64,000 bases of DNA, taken from assembly GCA_934754495.1 (NCBI GenBank), contig CAKVHW010000003.1, positions 62,001 to 126,000 of the forward strand, given 5' to 3'. Shown here piece after piece: positions 10,997 to 20,331 of this stretch; within the stretch, counting starts at the first letter, position 1; each line of letters starts with the position of its first letter. The stretch comes from an uncultured Clostridia bacterium. GTDB lineage: Bacteria; Bacillota; Clostridia; Christensenellales; UBA1242. The notes below the pieces were generated by a model. That model was not told where the DNA came from, searched no databases, and worked only from the letters and a program-made list of their open reading frames with translations. A program made the translations under genes and the position numbers.

Positions 10997-11344
10997 ATGA
11001 AATTTTTAGGGCTAATTACATCTTTTTTAGGTGCTGACGACACAAAGCAATATAATAGCGATTGGTGGGAAAAAATTGTAAAACCTGTTACTATTATTTT
11101 AAATGAATTGTTGGTTCCAATAATTATTATTCTTGGTGTTGCTGGTGCGATTTATGCAATCACACTTGGTGTTCAGTATAGTAAGGCGGAATCTTCCGAT
11201 AAGAAAGATGAAGTAAAAAAACGTCTTATTAATGGTGTAATTGGTATAGTAATTGCTCTAATTTTGCTAATTATTGCAAAAATCTTTATGAACAATTCCG
11301 AAGTAATTGCTAAATGGATTTTGGAAGCAGGTCAAGTAAAATAA
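10997..11344 (+). CDS. VirB2-like T4SS pilin, paralog 2
   Basis: This 115-aa protein is closely similar to pilin 1 through both helices: 'LLVPIIIILGVAGAIYAI', then 'LGVQYSKAESSDKKDE' and KKRLINGVIG. The N-terminus (MKFLGLITSFLGAD) is a short hydrophobic stretch ending in GAD, as in pilin 1. An AAGGGG site lies 6 nt before the ATG. It is separated from pilin 3 by only 35 nt with no terminator, so the two are probably co-transcribed. Recent duplication of pilin 1 is the simplest origin; whether the paralogs form mixed or alternative fibres is unknown. Confidence 0.75.
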   Translation: MKFLGLITSFLGADDTKQYNSDWWEKIVKPVTIILNELLVPIIIILGVAGAIYAITLGVQYSKAESSDKKDEVKKRLINGVIGIVIALILLIIAKIFMNNSEVIAKWILEAGQVK

Positions 11345-11379
11345 CACATAACACGAAAAAAGTTTAAAGGATTAATATT

Positions 11380-11772
11380 ATGATTAGTTTTTTATCAAAA
11401 ATATATTTTGTATTAGCGGCTGGTGGTAATCAGTCTGGTAATACAAACGAACCAAACACTCCTGCCAATGGGGCATCTGAAGCAGCAACGACCAAAGTGG
11501 GCAGAATCTTACAAACATTTCAAGATTTGTTAAAAGAAATGTTGGTACCATTTATAATTGTGATAGGTGCGGCTAGTGCTATCTATGCAATTTGGTTGGG
11601 TGTAAGTTATTCCAAGGCTGAAGGTGATGCTAGGGGTGAAGCAAAAAAGAGAATTATAAACTTTATTATTGGTTTTGTCTGTATTGTAGTTCTTCTTGTG
11701 TTGCTTGGGTTATACACAGTATATGGTGAAGGAATTATTGAATGGGTTAATAAGGCCATTAGCAAAAGTTAA
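11380..11772 (+). CDS. VirB2-like T4SS pilin, paralog 3 (divergent)
   Basis: This 130-aa protein has the same two-helix core ('GAASAIYAIWLGVSYSKAEG', KKRIIN) but differs at the ends. It begins with a more signal-like hydrophobic segment (MISFLSKIYFVLAAGG) followed by an Asn/Thr/Pro/Ala-rich stretch at about 17-40 that may be exposed outside. Ribosome site AAAGGA lies 8 nt before the ATG. It is the last gene of the pilin 2-3 unit; the repeat TAGTACTATGCAAA and a terminator follow. It may be a minor or tip subunit, but that is inference. Confidence 0.7.
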   Translation: MISFLSKIYFVLAAGGNQSGNTNEPNTPANGASEAATTKVGRILQTFQDLLKEMLVPFIIVIGAASAIYAIWLGVSYSKAEGDARGEAKKRIINFIIGFVCIVVLLVLLGLYTVYGEGIIEWVNKAISKS

Positions 11773-11895
11773 TGCAAAAAATAAATTATAACAACAAAAA
11801 TATCGATTGATTAAAACACATGAATAACGATTAAAATTTATAATTATAATAGGGTGTTATATACCTAAAAAACATATAATAAATTTTGATAATTT

Positions 11896-11909
11896 TAGTA
11901 CTATGCAAA
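11896..11909 (+). repeat. TAGTACTATGCAAA motif, copy 1
   Basis: First copy of a 14-base repeat found after each rightward transcription unit of the T4SS locus. It sits between the pilin 3 stop and the terminator at 11915-11943. Confidence 0.75.
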
Positions 11910-11914
11910 CAATT

Positions 11915-11943
11915 AAAAAAGCACGGAAATTCCGTGCTTTTTT
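11915..11943 (+). terminator. Intrinsic terminator after pilin 3
   Basis: AAAAAAGCACGGAA / TTCCGTGCTTTTTT stem with A and T runs on both sides, so it could also stop leftward transcription from virD4. It is nearly identical to the terminator at 17219-17246. Confidence 0.85.
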
Positions 11944-12071
11944 GTTGTTTATGTTTTTATTAATTTTTGTAAAAACAATGTTGCAACTAAATTAAATTTT
12001 ATCTAAAAATTAATTTATTTTTTTGATTTCTGAAATTCTAAAATAATTCACTTTAATTGCTAATTTTTTAA

Positions 12072-14135
12072 TTACCAATCAAAACCAGATTTGTTTTGAG
12101 GTTGTTGTTTTAATATGATTTGATTACGTTTTTTAATATCATAAAACAATTCATGTTCTCTAAATGTTTTTGGTAGGGAATTATCTTCTGGGGCAGGAAC
12201 CATATCGTAAATACTAGCAACACTTTGTTTGCCGTATTTTGGGTCGTCCCAATTTCTAATTTTGTAAGCAGGTGTAAATACTGCTTTCAAAGGTGGTTGT
12301 TTTAAGATTGAGATAATAAAGTCGTCTTTTAGTGAGCCAAGTTCTTCAGGGTAGATAAGCGGACGAGATTCAACCTGAACCGAAACATTCGTTGTTTTGT
12401 TGTCTTTCCCGTCTTTTCCGGGGTCTTTGCCTTTAGAAATAGATGTACTTTCGGTTTCTACTGATATGTTGCCACAACGTTCACTAAACTTCTTTTGAGT
12501 TTCACGGTCGTTGGAGGCAATATAAATGTGAATATTACAGTTATCTTCAACCGTTCGTGCAACTTCTTGACCATATTTGATGGTAAGTTGGGCATAAGAT
12601 TGAAGAATAAGTAAAAACCATATTTTACGTGATCTAGCAACCGTAATCATAGCATCAAAGCCTTCGATTTTTGGTAGGTTACCAAATTCATCTAATAGGA
12701 AATATACATCTTTTGGTAGTGTTCCACCATGCTTTGTTGCAATAGATACAAGTGTTTTGTAAAGTTGTGATATAAACATCGTTGCAATTGGATAACGTGT
12801 TTGTTTTTCGTCTGGAATTTTTATAAATAGGGCGGTTGGTTTGTCACAGAAGTTGTTTAATTCCATTTCGTTTACGCTGGTTGCATAACATATGCCCATA
12901 TCGCCAAACAAACTCATACGGTCTGTTACGATACCCATATAACTACTTGCGGTTTTTTCGTTGTTACTGATAATTTGGTTTGCAAGTTGAACAGAAAGGG
13001 AAAGTGGGTCACGTCCCTTAAAATAATCACAAATTGTTTTGATTGGGTTGTAAGGGTCGTTGTCTTTTGTGTTTAATATTTTGCTAAGGTTGTAAAAGTT
13101 AAATTTTTCACGAGTCATTCCAAGTTCTGGGTTTTCGCTATCTTCTAGCATTGCTAGCATTGTTGCAAGAACCATGTCTTTGGCACCTCTGTCCCAAATA
13201 GGGTCTTGTTGACTTTGAATTGGGCATAGGGTGGTGGCAATGTCACGCAAGTCTTCAAATGCTTCGTTTTTAAGACCTTGTCTTATACCACCCATATAAC
13301 TTTCTAATTCCGCTTTGCTACCAAATGCATAGCCTCTAAATTCGTACCACTCAGCATAGTACATTGTACTTGCAAGTTTTAGGTTTGTTTTTCTTGGGTC
13401 TTCATTGCGGTGAATAATTACATGTTTTGGTAGGTTGATTGCTTCTTGGTTAAGGTCATAAGCCCTTGTCATTGGGTTCCAGCAAGTGCTTTTAAAAGGT
13501 TCACGCAAGTCAAAAACCAGCACATTGTAGCCTAGTTTTCTAAGTTTTTGGCTGTGATTTGTGTAAATTTCACCTTTAGGGTCGCTCACAACAAAACATG
13601 GGTGTTTTCCGCTTTCGCTTAATATCTGCATAACAGGGTCAACAAATTGTGTTGTTTTACCACTACCAGTTGTACCAATTACTAGAGTGTGAATGTTTTG
13701 ATACATATTTACAAGCAGTTTTCCATTCCTATATTCAGCCCTTATTGGAATACCAATGTTTTGAGTGTTTTTAAGGTTGGAGTATTCGCTAAATTTGTAA
13801 ATAGGGTTTGACACTAGTTCTTTTTCAGTTAGCCAGTTTGTGTCATAAAACTTCTTAACTTTGCCTTTTTGTACACTTTTTGCTCCGCTGCTTTCTGGTT
13901 TGGCTTTGTTAAGGCTAGATAGCCATATTAGTAGGTAGACTAAACACAATCCGCCAAAAATATATAGGAAGTATTGGCTTGTCATTGCATTTATGTCAAA
14001 TGTAAGGGTTTTGTTTTGAATGTATCCAACTGCCAGTATTGACACAAGGAAAAATGTTGCAATTATTAAAATAAATCTTAAAAGTTTGCCCACTAATTTT
14101 TCAGCAAAACTTTTACTTTTTTTCTCGTCATCCAT
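12072..14135 (-). CDS. virD4: VirD4/TraG-type T4SS coupling ATPase
   Basis: This 687-aa protein has two N-terminal transmembrane helices (about 20-38 and 55-74) and a cytoplasmic P-loop ATPase domain. Walker A 'GTTGSGKT' is at about 154-161 and a Walker B-like 'LLDEFGNLP' near 478-486, both classic for type IV coupling proteins that hand substrates to the channel. ATG 14135 is preferred over ATG 14141, because the AAGGGG site abuts 14141 but lies about 7 nt from 14135. A perfect consensus promoter drives it. It is transcribed opposite to the pilins and to the VirB6-like gene. No relaxase is nearby, so its substrate (DNA or protein) is not evident. Confidence 0.92.
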   Translation of the reverse strand: MDDEKKSKSFAEKLVGKLLRFILIIATFFLVSILAVGYIQNKTLTFDINAMTSQYFLYIFGGLCLVYLLIWLSSLNKAKPESSGAKSVQKGKVKKFYDTNWLTEKELVSNPIYKFSEYSNLKNTQNIGIPIRAEYRNGKLLVNMYQNIHTLVIGTTGSGKTTQFVDPVMQILSESGKHPCFVVSDPKGEIYTNHSQKLRKLGYNVLVFDLREPFKSTCWNPMTRAYDLNQEAINLPKHVIIHRNEDPRKTNLKLASTMYYAEWYEFRGYAFGSKAELESYMGGIRQGLKNEAFEDLRDIATTLCPIQSQQDPIWDRGAKDMVLATMLAMLEDSENPELGMTREKFNFYNLSKILNTKDNDPYNPIKTICDYFKGRDPLSLSVQLANQIISNNEKTASSYMGIVTDRMSLFGDMGICYATSVNEMELNNFCDKPTALFIKIPDEKQTRYPIATMFISQLYKTLVSIATKHGGTLPKDVYFLLDEFGNLPKIEGFDAMITVARSRKIWFLLILQSYAQLTIKYGQEVARTVEDNCNIHIYIASNDRETQKKFSERCGNISVETESTSISKGKDPGKDGKDNKTTNVSVQVESRPLIYPEELGSLKDDFIISILKQPPLKAVFTPAYKIRNWDDPKYGKQSVASIYDMVPAPEDNSLPKTFREHELFYDIKKRNQIILKQQPQNKSGFDW

Positions 14136-14171
14136 TTTCATTCCCCTTTAAGGTTATAATGATTTACTACC

Positions 14172-14200
14172 ATTATATTTTATTTTGGGGTTCATGTCAA
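14172..14200 (-). promoter_or_regulatory. Consensus promoter of virD4
   Basis: On the minus strand: TTGACA, exactly 17 nt, TATAAT, a perfect sigma-70/SigA consensus, placing the transcript start about 30 nt before the ATG at 14135. Confidence 0.85.
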
Positions 14201-14280
14201 AAAATTTTCCATATAATATTTAATTTTTATATAAATATAATTATATATAAAAACTTTATAAATAAATTAGTATTATTTTG

Positions 14281-14309
14281 TTGCTAAATGTAACAAAATA
14301 AGATAAAAT
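14281..14309 (+). promoter_or_regulatory. Candidate promoter of virB6-like gene
   Basis: TTGCTA, 17 nt, TAAAAT. It would leave a leader of about 110 nt before the ATG at 14426. Other AT-rich hexamers nearby could also serve, so this is tentative. Confidence 0.35.
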
Positions 14310-14425
14310 ATAATCAATATAATTGTTGGCTAAGTAGAGTGAATTTTTGGAAAAACATTTTTAATTTTTTACTTTTAGTGTGTTAGTAACTTTAACTTAT
14401 CAACTCTAAAAATAGGAGCGTGTTT

Positions 14426-17203
14426 ATGGCGATAGTAGCATCTGGCTTGGAAATAGCTTTTTGGTCTATTATTATTCCTTCAGTAATTGGTATTGCAATG
14501 AAATTATTTTCAAGTTTTTTCTATGCAATTGGTAAGTTGTTGTTTTGGGTAATTGACATTTTACAAACTGTGTTTAGAAAACTTGCTGGTCTTGATACTA
14601 TTTGGATGAATGGTGAACAAACCGATGGCGACATACTTCTTTCTATTTTCAGAAGTCAAGTGGTTGTGGATACACTTATCTCTGTTACGGTATTCGCTGT
14701 TGCTTTGGTAATAGTTGCCACAATCGTTCAAATGGTTCGTACAGAATACACCACAGAGGGTAGTAGGAATAGTAAAGAAGGTATTTTAGGCCAAGCACTT
14801 AAATCGCTTGCAATGTTTATCCTTATTCCTGTTGTTTGTTTCTTTGGTATTAGAGTAAGCAATTATTTATTGCAAGCAGTAGATTATGCTACATCTAGTG
14901 GTGGGTCTCAAAGTATATCGGGCGCAATATTCAATGCGTCAACAATTAGTGCAAATAAAGTCGTCAATAAGTCCGATGGTGAACATGAATTTTCAGATAT
15001 AAGTATCAGTGGTATTATGGATTGGATACTGCCAAACACTGATGGTGTTAAAGGTGTTAAATATGAAAACGGCGCTATAATGAATTTTGAAGATACTCTT
15101 AAGTCAAATCAATCTGATGATACAAAAGCAAGACAAGAAATTGGTAAAAAAATTGACCAATTAATGGCAATGAATAAATCATCTGCCAAAAAGTTTGGTA
15201 GTGCGGGTTATGGCGAAGGAGTAAAACCAACAGGTGAAATTTACTATGGAAATACAGCCGCTGTTAGATATTTCTATGATATGGGGGAAATCAACTACAT
15301 AATTCTCTATTTTGGGGCATTCGTGGTGTTGCAGGCATTGTTTAATGCGTCTATGGGGCTTGTTGTGAGAATGTACAAGGCCACGGCCTTATTTGTAATA
15401 GCCCCAGCAGCAATTGGATTACAACCACTTGATGGTGGTAATGCATTTAAAAGTTGGAAGAAAAACTTTTTATCCAGCGTTTTGGCTGCATATGGTGTAA
15501 TTGTAGCACTTAATATATTCTTTGTTGTTGCTGGTGTTGTTTCTCAAATTGAACTTTGGAATCCTAAGGATTTTATCAACTATGGCTTAAATAAATTTAT
15601 GCAAGCATTATTTGTTATTGTTGGTGCAACACAAATTAAGGGCTTGGCAAAAACAATAAACACATTGATTGGTAGCGATACTGATTTAATAAGTGAAGGT
15701 GCATCTGCTACTGGTGATGCCACAAAACTTGTAGGTAGTGTGGCAAAAACAGGTATTGGTGCGGGTGTTGCACTAAAAGCAGGCGCTCATCGTGTTGCGG
15801 GTGTTGGACACTCTATCAGTGCAGCTATTACAAAAAAGAAGGCTGAGAATTTTGCAAAAATGAGTGAGGCTGAAAAGAATGCTATTACTGCTTCAAAAGT
15901 ATATGATGCGAATGTAAGAAGTAATGTACGAAGAGGTAAGTTGAATGGTTCAACTTATGATGAGGGAACGGGCACATGGAAAGCAAGAGATGGAAGTACA
16001 ATAACAGACAAGAGAACTATTAAAAAATACGATAAATTACGAGCCGCTGATATAAAAGATAAGCATGATGCTACCAATTGGTATTCAATTAAGCAGAAAA
16101 AATTTAATGAAAGTATTGATAAAAGCAGGCAATTATCGGCACTTAATCATGCTAAGGCAGGCCAAGGCTTTAATGCTGTAGCCGGTATGATTATGGATAG
16201 TGATCCTGCTAAAACCCTTATGGGTCTTACAGGCGGTAGCGTGTTCAAAAGTGCTGCAAATGGCAAGATGTTTAAGGATTACGATGAAGAGTATGCAAAA
16301 ACTGGTATTCCACAAAAAGCAGGGCTAAAGTCAGGTACAAAGTTAGCTGGTGGATTAGATAAAGCTAGTAATTTTATAAGCAATAAATTAACTGAAACGC
16401 TTGTTGGTGGAGCGATAGATTATAAAGATGCTCGCGTGGCTCTTACACAAACACATAATGAAGCGCAAGCAGTGTTTGATAAAGACATGGCAAAAAATAA
16501 TGAATATAAGGCTGGTTTTCTTGGTAATGCAGCGAAAGTTGCAGGTAGTAGTCTAGGAACTGCACATACCGAAAGTGCAACAATGTTGCAAACTCTTATG
16601 ACAGATACATCGTTAGATAGTGGAATAGCAAAGAAATTGGCTACAGATATTTTGACTAATTTAGGTAGTTCCATTGGTGCATTTGGAGCAGATTTTGAAA
16701 ACGCTTTAAGAAATGTTTCTACAAACGGAAGTGCTGGACTTGATGCTTTTAGAAGAGAATCGATAAAAACACTTGGCTCGGGAGATGATTTAAAAGCATA
16801 TGATACGCTAAGTGCGAAAAATATACAAATTCAAGAAGCGAAAACACAAGAAAGTCAATTGTATGATCAGCATGTTAATTCTTTTGATAAAAAGATGGTT
16901 GATAATTATACGGCAGATTTACAAACTGCTCTTAAAAACGTAATTGATTCTGGTCCGCTAAAAATTGATGATGATGAAACACAAGCAGCTATTAAACAAT
17001 TGCTTACTCAAGGAATAATAACATCGCCTTCCGATGCTGACCATCCATTAAAACTTGATTATAATAGGCTTACACAAACAATATCCCAGTCTATTGCTAA
17101 ACAGCAACAAGAAGATGCTGCTAGGGCAAAAGAAAGTAAAGCTATGGCTGAACAGACAAAGCTTTTGAAAGATATGGTGAAGGAATTAAAGAAGAAAAAA
17201 TAG
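14426..17203 (+). CDS. VirB6/TrbL-like polytopic T4SS membrane protein
   Basis: This 925-aa protein has an N-terminal half with about 6-8 transmembrane helices (roughly 8-55, 80-100, 120-145, 285-345, 355-385, 395-415) and a soluble, Ala/Lys-rich C-terminal half of about 480 residues ending in a Lys run. This is the architecture of VirB6/TrbL-type inner-channel proteins and of the large membrane protein in Gram-positive and mycoplasma conjugative elements. ATG 14426 is chosen because TAGGAG (14413-14418) is 7 nt upstream; an upstream in-frame GTG at 14420 abuts that site. The stop codon TAG is the first three bases of a TAGTACTATGCAAA repeat. The position between VirD4 and VirB4 supports the call; sequence identity to known families is weak by eye. 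Confidence 0.75.
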   Translation: MAIVASGLEIAFWSIIIPSVIGIAMKLFSSFFYAIGKLLFWVIDILQTVFRKLAGLDTIWMNGEQTDGDILLSIFRSQVVVDTLISVTVFAVALVIVATIVQMVRTEYTTEGSRNSKEGILGQALKSLAMFILIPVVCFFGIRVSNYLLQAVDYATSSGGSQSISGAIFNASTISANKVVNKSDGEHEFSDISISGIMDWILPNTDGVKGVKYENGAIMNFEDTLKSNQSDDTKARQEIGKKIDQLMAMNKSSAKKFGSAGYGEGVKPTGEIYYGNTAAVRYFYDMGEINYIILYFGAFVVLQALFNASMGLVVRMYKATALFVIAPAAIGLQPLDGGNAFKSWKKNFLSSVLAAYGVIVALNIFFVVAGVVSQIELWNPKDFINYGLNKFMQALFVIVGATQIKGLAKTINTLIGSDTDLISEGASATGDATKLVGSVAKTGIGAGVALKAGAHRVAGVGHSISAAITKKKAENFAKMSEAEKNAITASKVYDANVRSNVRRGKLNGSTYDEGTGTWKARDGSTITDKRTIKKYDKLRAADIKDKHDATNWYSIKQKKFNESIDKSRQLSALNHAKAGQGFNAVAGMIMDSDPAKTLMGLTGGSVFKSAANGKMFKDYDEEYAKTGIPQKAGLKSGTKLAGGLDKASNFISNKLTETLVGGAIDYKDARVALTQTHNEAQAVFDKDMAKNNEYKAGFLGNAAKVAGSSLGTAHTESATMLQTLMTDTSLDSGIAKKLATDILTNLGSSIGAFGADFENALRNVSTNGSAGLDAFRRESIKTLGSGDDLKAYDTLSAKNIQIQEAKTQESQLYDQHVNSFDKKMVDNYTADLQTALKNVIDSGPLKIDDDETQAAIKQLLTQGIITSPSDADHPLKLDYNRLTQTISQSIAKQQQEDAARAKESKAMAEQTKLLKDMVKELKKKK

Positions 17204-17214
17204 TACTATGCAAA
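17201..17214 (+). repeat. TAGTACTATGCAAA motif, copy 2 (supplies the stop codon)
   Basis: Exact 14-base copy. Its TAG is the stop codon of the VirB6-like gene, and a terminator follows after 4 nt. Confidence 0.75.
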
Positions 17215-17218
17215 TTGT

Positions 17219-17246
17219 TAAAAAAGCACGTAAATTCCGTGCTTTT
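17219..17246 (+). terminator. Intrinsic terminator after virB6-like gene
   Basis: GCACG / CGTGC stem flanked by A6 and T6 runs; nearly the same as the terminator at 11915-11943. Confidence 0.85.
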
Positions 17247-17248
17247 TT

Positions 17249-17478
17249 ATTTGTTTAATGTATTTGTTTTTTAAAATTTTTAAATAGTAAACTTATTGAA
17301 AATAAACAACAGTTTTTATGTGGGTTTTAGGACTTATTTTTACTTTTGATATTATTGTTTTTCTTTTTCTTTTTCTTTTTATTTTTTCCTTTATTTTGTG
17401 TTGAATAATGACACTTGTTGGGTATTAAAGGTGGGGCAAGGGTGGAGGGTAATGTTGTTAAATAGTTATTGAATTTAT
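17249..17478 (+). other. Intergenic region with pyrimidine tract and four G-runs
   Basis: There is no gene in this stretch between virB6-like and virB4. It holds a long T/C-only tract (about 17360-17396, repeating TTTTTC units) and then four runs of three or more G (17420-17422, 17433-17436, 17440-17442, 17447-17449) within 30 nt. That pattern fits a G-quadruplex and is striking in such AT-rich DNA. The virB4 promoter follows at 17479. Function unknown. Confidence 0.55.
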
Positions 17479-17507
17479 TTGGTAATATTAATAAATTAGT
17501 TTATAAT
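17479..17507 (+). promoter_or_regulatory. Promoter of virB4
   Basis: TTGGTA, 17 nt, TATAAT, giving a leader of about 110 nt to the ATG at 17625. Confidence 0.55.
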
Positions 17508-17624
17508 ATATACATAAAATTATGGGAAAATGGAAAATTATTAACAGATTGTTTTAGTGGTTTTTATTTTTCTAAAATTAGTTTTTTGTTTATTAAAACT
17601 TGGAGTTTAAAAGGGGTTTTTAAA

Positions 17625-20276
17625 ATGCGTTATATTCCTAGAAAAAGTAGGGTAAAAACCGAGATTTACAACAATTTTACCATAGGTGACTTGCTTGTTG
17701 CATTAGTGGGAATTGGTATAGCCGCAATTATTATTACAGCTAATTTGCCATACAAAATTTACATTACAATTGGCTTTTTGGCGATGTATATGTGCTTGTA
17801 TATTCCTATATCTGATGGCATTAAAATGTACTATGGTTTGTTTTTGCTTTTCAAGTTTATGGCATACAAGAAAAAGTATTACAAAAAACCCAAAAACAAA
17901 AATGATGACATTAAAAGAATAATTCCATTTACAGGATTATCTACTGATAAATTTATTGCATTTGATAATTACTACGGAATGGCAGTTGAAATTTTGCCTA
18001 GTGCCTTTGGTCTTCTTACCGAAGATAAACAAAACACAGTTATTGACACATTTAGTAAGGCACTTCAAAGACTTGCAACCAATCAAAAAGCAAGCATTAT
18101 TCGTACTAAAATGCCGATGATTCTTGACGATATGGTACGTTTTGAAGACGATAAGTACAACAACCTTATTGAAATGGCAGAACGTGGGCTATATGGACAA
18201 GACGAACTTGATGCTAGAAGTGAAGTTTTTGAAGAAAGGCTAGACTGTATTAAATACCTTAACGAAGATAGCAAAATTATTAAAGACCATTATTTCCTAA
18301 TTGTTTTCGATAGTGACCGTGAAGCACTAGAAACAACTGTTAATGGTATAGTTGCATCGCTAGAGAGTAGCAGTACTCCAATTTATACAAAATTGGTATT
18401 AAACAACGACCGTTTGGCATTTTTGCGTAGTACTTTCACTAGTAACTTTGACGAACGTGAATTGGAACTATTATCGCAAGACGAGCAAATTAGATGGGCA
18501 TTCCCAGAAAGTGTTAAGTTTAATAGTACAACAGTGTCTATTGATAACGAAGTTAACCGTATTTTTACAATTTCCGATTATCCGCTAGAAGTGGGCAATG
18601 CGTGGATGTACAATCTGTTTCACATTGAAGAAACACGTGTTGTTGTTAATATTACACCAATGGACAGATACAAAGCCGAAAAAATGCTTGATAAGTCATT
18701 GATGGAAATGTCTATGCGTATAAGAAAAGACGCAAAAGAAAGTAAAAAGATTGAAAACGAAACACAATATGAAACATTGCAAGAATTGTTGCAAAGCATT
18801 AAAAACAGCAATGAAAACTTGTTTGAAGTGAATACTCACATTATTGCTAGTGAAAAGATTAAAAAGGAAGTTAGAGCCATTTTAAGACAAAACGGTTTTA
18901 GGTTTACTGAAAACTTTGGTAGACAAATTGATGGTTTTGTAAGTAGTAATGTTAGTAGGCTTGACACCTTGCATAGTTATAATCGTGGAATCCAAACTTC
19001 TACGGTTGCCGCAATGTATCCGTTTATTAGTAATATTTTGCAAGACGAACGTGGTTTTTATTTGGGCTACAACAACTATCCGGTTTTTGCAAACTTCTTT
19101 ATGCGTAACAACGAACGTGTTAATAGTAACATGGTTGTTATTGGTAAGTCGGGTAGTGGTAAATCATTTGCTACAAAAACACTTTTGGCAAACTTTGCAG
19201 CCGACAACACTCGTGTATTTATTCTGGACCCGGAAAACGAGTACGAGTACTTGTGCTACAATCTAGAAGGCAAGATGATTGATGTAGGAAGTAGTATCAA
19301 TGGTATTTTCAATCCGTTCCATATTTATCCGTCACTTGAAGGTGAAGAAGGTGGCGATGATGACTCGCTAAACATTCACTTGCAGTTCTTGGAGCAGTTC
19401 TACAAAATCATTTTGCCTGGTATTTCTACCGATGCATTTGAAGCCCTAAACTCATTAACTGTAGAACTTTATCAGCGAAAGGGCATAACAGCAAATAGCG
19501 ATTTTTCAAGTCTAAAGCCGGAAGATTTCCCAATATTTGACGACCTTATGGACTTGCTAAAAGAAAAACTTGCAACCGAAAAAGATGAGTACTATCAACG
19601 TAACTATCAGATTGCCAAGACCTTTATTGAAAAGTTTGCATCGGGTGGTCGTAACAGTAACTTGTGGAATGGTTATACAACAATTAAAACAAATGAAAAC
19701 TTTATTTGCTTTAACTTTAGATCGCTTATTATCAACCGTAACGATACAATTGCAAATGCTCAAATGTTGTTAATATTTAAGTATCTTGATAACGAAATTG
19801 CTAAAAACCGTGACTTCAACTTAAAATACTTTGCTGACGCAGAATTGGAAGAAGATCACCGCCGTATCATTGTAACCGTAGATGAAGCGCACGTATTTAT
19901 TAATAAAAAATTCCCAATAGCGCTAGACTTTATGGCTCAAATGGCTAAACGTATTAGAAAGTACAATGGTATGCAGATTATTATTACACAAAATATTAAA
20001 GACTTTGTAGGGTCGGAAGAAATTGCTCAACAAAGTACAGCTGTTATTAATGCCAGCCAATATTCAATGATTTTCTCGCTTTCTCCAAATGATATGACCG
20101 ACCTTATCAACTTGTATCGTAATGCTGGTGGTATTAACGAAGAAGAACAAGATAGTATTGTAACCGCACGTAGGGGACAGGCATTCTTAATTACTGGGCC
20201 TATGAGTCGTACTTCGTTGCAAATTGAAGCACTTAGTACGGTTAAAAAACTATTTGAAAAGAAAAAAGATGCGTGA
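17625..20276 (+). CDS. virB4: VirB4-type T4SS ATPase with N-terminal membrane segment
   Basis: This 883-aa protein starts with a PrgI-like region holding two hydrophobic helices (about 20-65), then a long middle domain and a C-terminal AAA+ ATPase. Walker A 'GKSGSGKS' is at 507-514 and the Walker B acidic pair in 'VTVDEAH' at 753-754, with a later 'ITQNIKDF' sensor-like segment. VirB4 proteins power assembly and substrate transfer in every T4SS. The ATG at 17625 has AAAGGGG 9 nt upstream; an upstream in-frame extension to 17469 lacks a site and crosses the promoter. In many Gram-positive systems PrgI is a separate gene, whereas here it is fused. The TGA stop lies inside a terminator stem. Confidence 0.92.
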   Translation: MRYIPRKSRVKTEIYNNFTIGDLLVALVGIGIAAIIITANLPYKIYITIGFLAMYMCLYIPISDGIKMYYGLFLLFKFMAYKKKYYKKPKNKNDDIKRIIPFTGLSTDKFIAFDNYYGMAVEILPSAFGLLTEDKQNTVIDTFSKALQRLATNQKASIIRTKMPMILDDMVRFEDDKYNNLIEMAERGLYGQDELDARSEVFEERLDCIKYLNEDSKIIKDHYFLIVFDSDREALETTVNGIVASLESSSTPIYTKLVLNNDRLAFLRSTFTSNFDERELELLSQDEQIRWAFPESVKFNSTTVSIDNEVNRIFTISDYPLEVGNAWMYNLFHIEETRVVVNITPMDRYKAEKMLDKSLMEMSMRIRKDAKESKKIENETQYETLQELLQSIKNSNENLFEVNTHIIASEKIKKEVRAILRQNGFRFTENFGRQIDGFVSSNVSRLDTLHSYNRGIQTSTVAAMYPFISNILQDERGFYLGYNNYPVFANFFMRNNERVNSNMVVIGKSGSGKSFATKTLLANFAADNTRVFILDPENEYEYLCYNLEGKMIDVGSSINGIFNPFHIYPSLEGEEGGDDDSLNIHLQFLEQFYKIILPGISTDAFEALNSLTVELYQRKGITANSDFSSLKPEDFPIFDDLMDLLKEKLATEKDEYYQRNYQIAKTFIEKFASGGRNSNLWNGYTTIKTNENFICFNFRSLIINRNDTIANAQMLLIFKYLDNEIAKNRDFNLKYFADAELEEDHRRIIVTVDEAHVFINKKFPIALDFMAQMAKRIRKYNGMQIIITQNIKDFVGSEEIAQQSTAVINASQYSMIFSLSPNDMTDLINLYRNAGGINEEEQDSIVTARRGQAFLITGPMSRTSLQIEALSTVKKLFEKKKDA

Positions 20277-20297
20277 GATTTGCTCATGCATTTTTTT
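20269..20297 (+). terminator. Terminator overlapping the virB4 stop
   Basis: ATGCGTGAG / CTCATGCAT stem (one G-U pair) followed by seven T. The virB4 TGA stop lies in the left arm. Confidence 0.7.
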
Positions 20298-20305
20298 GTT
20301 TACTT

Positions 20306-20319
20306 TAGTACTATGCAAA
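20306..20319 (+). repeat. TAGTACTATGCAAA motif, copy 3
   Basis: Exact 14-base copy lying between two terminator-like hairpins after virB4. Confidence 0.75.
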
Positions 20320-20331
20320 GTTGTGTTTTAT

